Source of the DNA: an uncultured Collinsella sp.
GTDB lineage: Bacteria > Actinomycetota > Coriobacteriia > Coriobacteriales > Coriobacteriaceae
Length of the DNA stretch: 19,195 bases
Assembly (NCBI GenBank): GCA_934650095.1
Contig: CAKUFT010000028.1
Coordinates: 1-19,195, forward strand
Direction: 5' to 3'
The position numbers were made by a program, and so were the translations under genes. Within the stretch, counting starts at the first letter, position 1. Each line of letters begins with the position of its first letter. The notes beneath the pieces are model-generated. The model was not told where the DNA came from and made no database searches. It saw only the letters and a list, made by a program, of their open reading frames with translations. Shown one piece after another: positions 15,043 to 19,195 of the stretch.

Positions 15043-16437
15043 TTACTTCTTGCTCTCGGGCAAGACCAGATCCACGGCAGCGTCCTTGGCAGCATCGATG
15101 TGCTGGGCCACGACCGGCGTCTGCGGAAGGATCAGGTTAAGGACAATGGCCATGATGGCGGTGGGGGTTACGGCATTGGAGCCGATGACGGTGGACACCC
15201 AGGCGGGCATACCCTCGCCGGCAAGGCAACCGCTGGCCATCCAGATACCCAGGCCAAAGACGACGGAGGTACCGACGATGGTGGTAGTGCGCTGCGTGAG
15301 GCCCTCGCGGGTGAACATGCGCACGCCGTTCATGGTGATGGTGCCAAACACGCCCACGGTAGCGCCGCCGATAACGGGCTGCGGGATAGCGGAAAGGACA
15401 GCAGAGAGCTGCGGGAACAGACCGGCGATGGCAAAGACGGCCGCGATAATCACAAAGACCCACTTGTTGACGACCTTGTTGGAGCAGATGATGCCCACGT
15501 TCTGGCCAAGGGCGCTGGTGGGAAGACCGCCCAGCAGGCCGCCGACCATAGAGGTGAGGCCCTGGGACACAATAGCGCCGGAGAGCTCGCGCTCGGTGGG
15601 CATACGGTCGATGGAGCCCAGGCAGGCAGCAGACACGTCGCCGATAACCTGGATGGCGACCATGGGGAACACGACGGCGAGGGTAATGCAGACCTCGGGA
15701 TCAAACTCGAGCGCATAGGGCATGAGCTTGGGAAGGGCGAAGACCTGAGCGGTGGCGACGCTGGAGAAGTCGATCATGCCAAAGGGGATGGAGACGATCA
15801 TGCCAACGATCATGCCAAAGAACACAGAGCCCAGCTTGAGCGTGCCCTTGCCAAAGTTGGCGAGGGCGAAGACGACGGCGAAGGTGATCAGAGCGACGCA
15901 CCATGCCTGCGGGGTGCCCCACAGCGGCGTGCCCATGCCACCGGCCATATACTTGACGGCGGTGGGATACAGAGAGACGCCAATGGAGAAGATGACCGTA
16001 CCGGTCACGACGGGCGGGAACAGCCACTTGATCTTGCTGTAGGCCAGACCAAAGAGGACCGCGACGGCGCCGCCGACGATCTCGCCGCCCAGCAGCGCAC
16101 CAAAGCTAAAGCCCGAGGCACCCATGGCCTGCAGGGCCGGCAGGAACGCGAACGAAACGCCCATGACGATGGGCAGGCCGCCGCCGATGCGACGGAAGGG
16201 AGCGAAGGCCTGAAGGGCCGTATCGATCGCCGAAAGAATGAGAGCGACCTGGATGATGTCGGTGCTCTGCTGGCTATTAAAGCCGTAGACGCCGGCCATG
16301 ATGACCGCCGGGGTAATGATGCCGGCAAACGATGCCAGTACGTGCTGAAGGGCACACGGGATCATTTCCTTAACGGGAGGCATGCCTTCGCGAGTGAACA
16401 GGGCTTCAGTGCCGTTCGTAACCGTCTCCTGGGTCAT
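15043..16437 (-). CDS. NCS2-family (xanthine/uracil) permease
   Basis: 464 residues, strongly hydrophobic, with about 12-14 membrane segments. The N-terminus has the NCS2 CALQHVLASFAG segment. The NCS2 signature appears as QNVGIICSNKVVNK, close to the QNxGxxxxT pattern but with Asn where Thr is usual. NCS2 proteins are proton symporters for xanthine, urate or uracil. Its position ahead of ssnA, ygfK and xdhD argues for xanthine or urate uptake, but specificity cannot be read from sequence. The ATG at 16437 has only weak ribosome-site similarity (GGTGG, 5 nt away; GAGGAT further up). It is the first gene of the cluster. A perfect 12-bp hairpin lies just after the stop codon. Confidence 0.9.
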   Translation of the reverse strand: MTQETVTNGTEALFTREGMPPVKEMIPCALQHVLASFAGIITPAVIMAGVYGFNSQQSTDIIQVALILSAIDTALQAFAPFRRIGGGLPIVMGVSFAFLPALQAMGASGFSFGALLGGEIVGGAVAVLFGLAYSKIKWLFPPVVTGTVIFSIGVSLYPTAVKYMAGGMGTPLWGTPQAWCVALITFAVVFALANFGKGTLKLGSVFFGMIVGMIVSIPFGMIDFSSVATAQVFALPKLMPYALEFDPEVCITLAVVFPMVAIQVIGDVSAACLGSIDRMPTERELSGAIVSQGLTSMVGGLLGGLPTSALGQNVGIICSNKVVNKWVFVIIAAVFAIAGLFPQLSAVLSAIPQPVIGGATVGVFGTITMNGVRMFTREGLTQRTTTIVGTSVVFGLGIWMASGCLAGEGMPAWVSTVIGSNAVTPTAIMAIVLNLILPQTPVVAQHIDAAKDAAVDLVLPESKK

Positions 16438-16524
16438 TTGACCACCAATCCTCGAAGTAGTTGTTTTCGCATCTAACGCTCTATTGTGACGCAGTGCGGG
16501 GTTGAGGTTGTGCCTTCATTGCAT

Positions 16525-16553
16525 ATCGTATTAAAGATGATTCTCATTCTCAA
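16525..16553 (-). promoter_or_regulatory. Putative promoter of the purine cluster with overlapping Fur-box-like sequence
   Basis: On the minus strand TTGAGA (16553-16548) is followed after 17 bp by TACGAT (16530-16525), a reasonable sigma-70 promoter with a start near 16518 and a leader of about 80 nt. The spacer and part of the -35 contain a sequence (minus strand, 16551-16533) reading GAGAATGAGAATCATCTTT, which agrees with 14 of 19 positions of the classic Fur box. In the 7-1-7 view, TGATTCT C ATTCTCA matches TGATAAT N ATTATCA at 11 of 14. A Fur-family repressor could block this promoter. This is a pattern match only. Confidence 0.5.
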
Positions 16554-16789
16554 TAATAATTTTTTGTTATCAGACTATTCTTCAGCTGAAATACCGCATT
16601 TCCGCAGGTCAGAAAAGTGTCTGGTCAAAATAACATCTAACTTTTCTTTTGGTCAACCGTTTACCGCTAAATTCCTACCGTTCGTCTGCATTACGCAATG
16701 TACCTGCGGATATACGAGATGATGGGCAGCGTGTTACCATGAGAAAAAATTGTTATGAACATTTCCGATTTCACCCAAAGGAGTTGCCC
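16554..16789 (+). promoter_or_regulatory. Upstream region and candidate promoter of the YheO-type regulator
   Basis: A possible promoter is TTGTTA (16564-16569), a 17-bp spacer, and TGAAAT (16587-16592), containing the palindrome TTCAGCTGAA. GGTCA recurs at 16607-16611, 16623-16627 and 16651-16655. The region is AT-rich compared with its surroundings, as expected for a divergent control region. No coding sequence was recognised in it. All assignments are tentative. Confidence 0.35.
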
Positions 16790-17446
16790 GTGAACGAGAC
16801 CGTACGTCGCTTTTTGCCGATGGTCGATTTTCTGGAGCAGATACTCGGCAAAAACAGCGAAATCGTGCTGCACGATTTCTCGGATCCCGACCACGCCATC
16901 GTCGATATTCGCAACGGCATCGTGAGTGGCCGCAAGGTCGGCGGTCCCGCCACCGATCTGGCGCTCAAGATCATGCACGACCCCAAGTATCGCGACCTGC
17001 CGTTTATTACGGGCTACGAGGGGCGCGGTGCCGGTGGCAAGACGCTGGAGTCCGCGACGTACTTTATCCGTGAGGACGACGAGATCGTCGGCATGCTCTG
17101 CGTCAACACCGATCTTTCGACCGTGCGCAATATCAACGCCATGGCGCAGCAGCTCATGGCGTGCTTCGACGCAGCGCCGACGCGCACGGAACCCGCCCCT
17201 ATCGAGGTCGAGAGCCTTTCGGAGTCCACCCAGGAGCTCATCGACCGCAGCATTGCCGAGTTGCTGAGCGCGCGCGGGCTGGATGTAGCGTCGCTTGGTC
17301 AGAGCGACCGCGTGGACGTCATTCGCCACCTCAACGGCAACGGGGTGTTCATGCTCAAGGGCGCCGTGGCCTGCGCTGCCACCGCGTTGGGCATCTCGGA
17401 GCCCAGCGTGTACCGCTACCTGCAAAAAGTCCGCAAGGAGGGCTAA
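16790..17446 (+). CDS. YheO-family transcriptional regulator (PAS-like sensor plus HTH)
   Basis: 218 residues from GTG at 16790. The frame extends upstream to ATGs at 16649 and 16739, but only the GTG has a clear ribosome site (AAAGGAG at 16777-16783, 6 bp away). YheO proteins also normally begin with the sensor domain reached here at once. The sensor spans about 1-115 (LPMVDFLEQILGKNSEIVLHD, RKVGGPATDLALK, FIREDDEIVGMLCVNTDLS). The C-terminus (about 160-218) is a helix-turn-helix: DRVDVIRHLNGNGVFMLKGA, then ALGISEPSVYRYL. Members are DNA-binding regulators with unknown ligands. It is divergent from the permease gene and probably regulates that cluster, itself or neighbouring ridA. The call is by family; the regulon is inferred. 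Confidence 0.85.
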   Translation: MNETVRRFLPMVDFLEQILGKNSEIVLHDFSDPDHAIVDIRNGIVSGRKVGGPATDLALKIMHDPKYRDLPFITGYEGRGAGGKTLESATYFIREDDEIVGMLCVNTDLSTVRNINAMAQQLMACFDAAPTRTEPAPIEVESLSESTQELIDRSIAELLSARGLDVASLGQSDRVDVIRHLNGNGVFMLKGAVACAATALGISEPSVYRYLQKVRKEG

Positions 17447-17490
17447 CGAGCAAAATGGAGCACGACTCCACAAGCGATTCGTCACTTGAC

Positions 17491-17530
17491 AAAAGACCCT
17501 GCAGCTCGCACGCGCTGCAGGGTCTTTTTG
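17491..17530. terminator. Strong bidirectional terminator between YheO-type gene and ridA
   Basis: AAAAGACCCTGCAGC (17491-17505) and GCTGCAGGGTCTTTT (17514-17528) form a perfect 15-bp stem with an 8-nt loop. A run of T follows on the plus strand and AAAA precedes it, giving T on the minus strand, so it can end both convergent genes. Confidence 0.95.
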
Positions 17531-17558
17531 CATGTCATGTTTAGTTGTGGCCAACGCC

Positions 17559-17936
17559 TTAGAGAGCGGCGACGACCTCGATCTCGACCAGACCGCCAGC
17601 CGGAAGGGCGGCAACCTGGAAAGCGCTGCGCGCGGGGAACGGAGCCTCGAACTTGGAAGCATAAATCTCGTTCACGGCAGCGAAGTCGGCGATGTCGGCC
17701 AGGTAGACCGTGGTCTTGACGACATCGGCAAAGGTGGCGCCGGCAGCGGTCAGCAGGGCCTCGACGTTAGCAAGGGACTGCTTAGCCTGGGCCTCGACGC
17801 CCTCGGGCATCTTGCCGGTTGCGGGGTCGATGCCCAGCTGGCCGGACAGGAACACCATGTTGCCGGTCTGGATGCCGGGGGAATACGGGCCGATGGCTGC
17901 GGGTGCGTTATCGGAAGACACGACGGTCTTGCTCAT
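17559..17936 (-). CDS. ridA: RidA (YjgF/UK114) family enamine/imine deaminase
   Basis: 125 residues, the usual RidA length. The sequence carries the family features IGPYSPGIQTGNMVFLSGQLG, NVEALLTAAGA, VVKTTVYLAD and the PARSAFQVAALP motif. Arg103 corresponds to the catalytic Arg105 of E. coli RidA, with Tyr18 and Glu120 in the usual places. RidA hydrolyses reactive enamine or imine intermediates, such as 2-aminoacrylate from PLP enzymes, and forms trimers in the cytosol. AAGGAGA precedes the ATG. It is transcribed alone, converging with the YheO-type regulator across a strong terminator. A link to the purine cluster is possible, because some RidA relatives (RutC) act in pyrimidine breakdown, but general housekeeping is equally likely. 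Confidence 0.95.
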   Translation of the reverse strand: MSKTVVSSDNAPAAIGPYSPGIQTGNMVFLSGQLGIDPATGKMPEGVEAQAKQSLANVEALLTAAGATFADVVKTTVYLADIADFAAVNEIYASKFEAPFPARSAFQVAALPAGGLVEIEVVAAL

Positions 17937-17970
17937 GTTTATCTCCTTACGATCAGTTGAAAGAGCGTGA

Positions 17971-18054
17971 GCGCGGCGTTCACACCGGGAGGCACAGTTC
18001 GGTCTGAACGCCGCGCTTGATTGGGATAGTACTCAAGGTTTCCGCGCGATGCAA
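17971..18054 (-). promoter_or_regulatory. Putative ridA promoter and 5'-terminal leader hairpin
   Basis: On the minus strand TTGCAT (18054-18049), a 17-bp spacer, and TACTAT (18031-18026) make a plausible promoter with a start near 18018. Directly after it, GCGCGGCGTTCA (minus-strand 18016-18005) pairs perfectly over 12 bp with TGAACGCCGCGC (minus-strand 17982-17971), followed internally by three more pairs after one mismatch. The transcript would thus begin with a stable hairpin, about 30 nt before the ribosome site. It may stabilise the mRNA. It is not preceded by coding sequence on this strand, so it is not a terminator there. Confidence 0.5.
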
Positions 18055-18236
18055 GATTATTATCACGTTGCGAGAATCTTTTATCGCCCAACGGTTTCCC
18101 CGGACCGCTGAACGGTTCTCATGTGGAGCAGCCAGTCCAAACTGCTGAAGACTTTATCCCGCTTAGAGCACGGGCATCGCCTGCCGCGACGGCACCACTA
18201 TACTTTTGAGTATCTGAGCATTTTGAAAGGCAGGAT
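18055..18236 (+). promoter_or_regulatory. Upstream region of the U32 gene, little recognisable
   Basis: TATACT at 18199-18204 lies inside an inverted repeat, ATACT-TTTG-AGTAT (18200-18213), and could be a -10 element overlapped by an operator. No convincing -35 stands 17 bp upstream. GAAAGGCAGG just before the ATG at 18237 gives a usable ribosome site. Nothing else was recognised in the region. Confidence 0.3.
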
Positions 18237-19195
18237 ATGACCGCAACCGCCAGTCGAACCACCAACCGCAGACCCGAGCTTTTGGCGCCCGCCGGAGGGC
18301 CCGAGCCCTTTGCCGCCGCACTCGCCGCCGGGGCAGACGCCATCTACTGCGGCATGGGCAGCTTCAACGCACGCCGCAAGGCCACCAACTTTACCGACGA
18401 GGCCTTTGAGCAGGCCTGCCGCGCCGCGCATCTGGCCGGCTCGCGCGTCTACGTCACGGTCAACATCGTCATCAAGGAATCCGAGATGAGCGATGCGCTG
18501 CAGCTCATCCATCGCTGCTCCACGCTGGGCGCCGACGCCTTCATCATCCAGGACTGGGGCCTGTTCTTTGAGGTCAAGCGCACCATGCCCGGCATCGAGA
18601 CGCATATCTCGACCCAGGCGAACATCCACGACGACCGCGGAACCCTTTGGTGCCGCGAGCAGGGTGCCGACCGCGTGACCCTCTCGCGCGAGCTTTCCAT
18701 CGACGAGATTGCCGCCATTCACGATGCCGCGCCCGATGTTGACCTTGAGGTCTTTAGCCACGGTGCCATCTGCTTTTGCTACTCGGGTCTGTGCCTGCTG
18801 TCGAGCTTTGCCATGGCGGGCCGCTCGGCCAACCGCGGCATGTGCGCTCAGCCCTGTCGCCTGCCTTACGAGCTGATCGACGAGAACGGTCGCTCGCTCT
18901 CCCCTGCCGGTCGCGAGCGTGCGCTGTGCCCGCGTGACACCAACACCTCACAACTTGTTCGCCGCCTGTATGACGCCGGCGCCGCGTCGCTCAAGCTCGA
19001 GGGCCGCATGAAGGCGCCCGATTACGTGTATTCCATCGTCGACGTGTATCGTCATCAGATTGATGACATGTTGGCCGGAATCACCGTTGCCAAGGACGAG
19101 AAAGCCGCCCGCCAGCGCCAGCTCAAGCGCTGCTTTAACCGCGACTTTACGCACGCCTATCAGGACGGCACCTCGGGCGACGAGATGATGAGCTA
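18237..19195 (+). CDS. U32-family (collagenase-like/RlhA-like) protein, partial
   Basis: The ATG at 18237 opens a frame that runs off the right edge; 319 residues are visible. RPELLAPAGGPEPFAAALAAGADAIYCGM and NARRKATNFTDEAF are typical of the N-terminal barrel of U32 proteins. EVFSHGAICFCYSGLCLLSS (171-190) matches the U32 signature. RSANRGMCAQPCRLPYEL places it with RlhA-like members that carry an Fe-S cluster; C179, C186, C203 and C207 or C231 are the likely ligands. E. coli RlhA hydroxylates C2501 of 23S rRNA, and TrhP acts on tRNA; peptidase activity is an old label for the family. Whether the C-terminal DUF3656 region is present lies beyond the window. Family firm, substrate open. Confidence 0.92.
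   Translation, partial: MTATASRTTNRRPELLAPAGGPEPFAAALAAGADAIYCGMGSFNARRKATNFTDEAFEQACRAAHLAGSRVYVTVNIVIKESEMSDALQLIHRCSTLGADAFIIQDWGLFFEVKRTMPGIETHISTQANIHDDRGTLWCREQGADRVTLSRELSIDEIAAIHDAAPDVDLEVFSHGAICFCYSGLCLLSSFAMAGRSANRGMCAQPCRLPYELIDENGRSLSPAGRERALCPRDTNTSQLVRRLYDAGAASLKLEGRMKAPDYVYSIVDVYRHQIDDMLAGITVAKDEKAARQRQLKRCFNRDFTHAYQDGTSGDEMMS

Noticed and set aside
13657..16476. Long plus-strand ORFs opposite ssnA and the permease
   Set aside because: Shadows of the minus-strand genes; no ribosome sites or recognisable domains.
16438..16520. Purine or xanthine riboswitch in the leader of the cluster
   Set aside because: I could not find the conserved core sequences of the known purine-riboswitch classes; the leader is short and shows no clear fold.
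1..19195. tRNA, rRNA, insertion sequences or phage genes
   Set aside because: None was seen; no transposase, integrase or cloverleaf-like sequence was recognised on reading both strands.

Overview
The window is high-GC bacterial DNA carrying anaerobic redox and purine-salvage or purine-breakdown genes. The gene set (OYE-type FMN/FAD/Fe-S reductase; XdhD, YgfK and SsnA proteins; NCS2 permease; YheO-type regulator; U32 protein), the GC-rich codon use and the polyferredoxin fit an anaerobic gut actinobacterium of the Coriobacteriia, most likely Collinsella-like. That assignment is inference from content; no rRNA marker is present.

Layout. 1-1313 (-): DUF234-type ATPase, running off the left edge. 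1314-1870: a perfect 20-bp inverted repeat at the ATPase promoter, hairpin-repeat array 1, and a terminator. 1871-3880 (-): OYE-family enoate-reductase-like flavoenzyme, divergent from a MerR-type regulator (4027-4848 +) with a typical MerR operator between them. 4849-5342: hairpin-repeat array 2, a weak terminator and an upstream region. 5343-6341 (+): orphan AbiEi/DUF559-like protein. 6342-7062: hairpin-repeat array 3 (the largest) and a terminator. 7063-16437 (-): a purine cluster. In transcription order it holds an NCS2 xanthine/uracil-type permease, SsnA amidohydrolase, YgfK, an RnfB-like ferredoxin with four [4Fe-4S] motifs, and an XdhD-type molybdenum hydroxylase. 16438-16789: divergent promoter region with a Fur-box-like sequence. 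16790-17446 (+): YheO-family regulator. A strong bidirectional terminator separates it from ridA (17559-17936 -). 18237-19195 (+): U32 (RlhA-like) protein, running off the right edge.

How the genes work together. The purine cluster would import a purine, hydroxylate or dehydroxylate it on the molybdenum enzyme, pass electrons through the ferredoxin and YgfK, and use SsnA as a hydrolase or deaminase. Homologous ygfK/ssnA/xdhD clusters have been linked to anaerobic purine and urate breakdown in gut bacteria. The separate FAD subunit usually found beside XdhD (YgfM) is not in the window. The YheO regulator and RidA lie just upstream and may belong to the same physiology.

The most unusual feature is a family of 61-62-bp hairpin modules in three arrays (5 full units plus a half, 3, and 9 plus a half). 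They lie at gene 3' ends and show compensatory base changes in their stems. Two arrays end in a half unit facing the terminator of a minus-strand gene, and two bracket the orphan AbiEi/DUF559-like gene. They explain all the overlapping ORFs in those regions, which are not genes.
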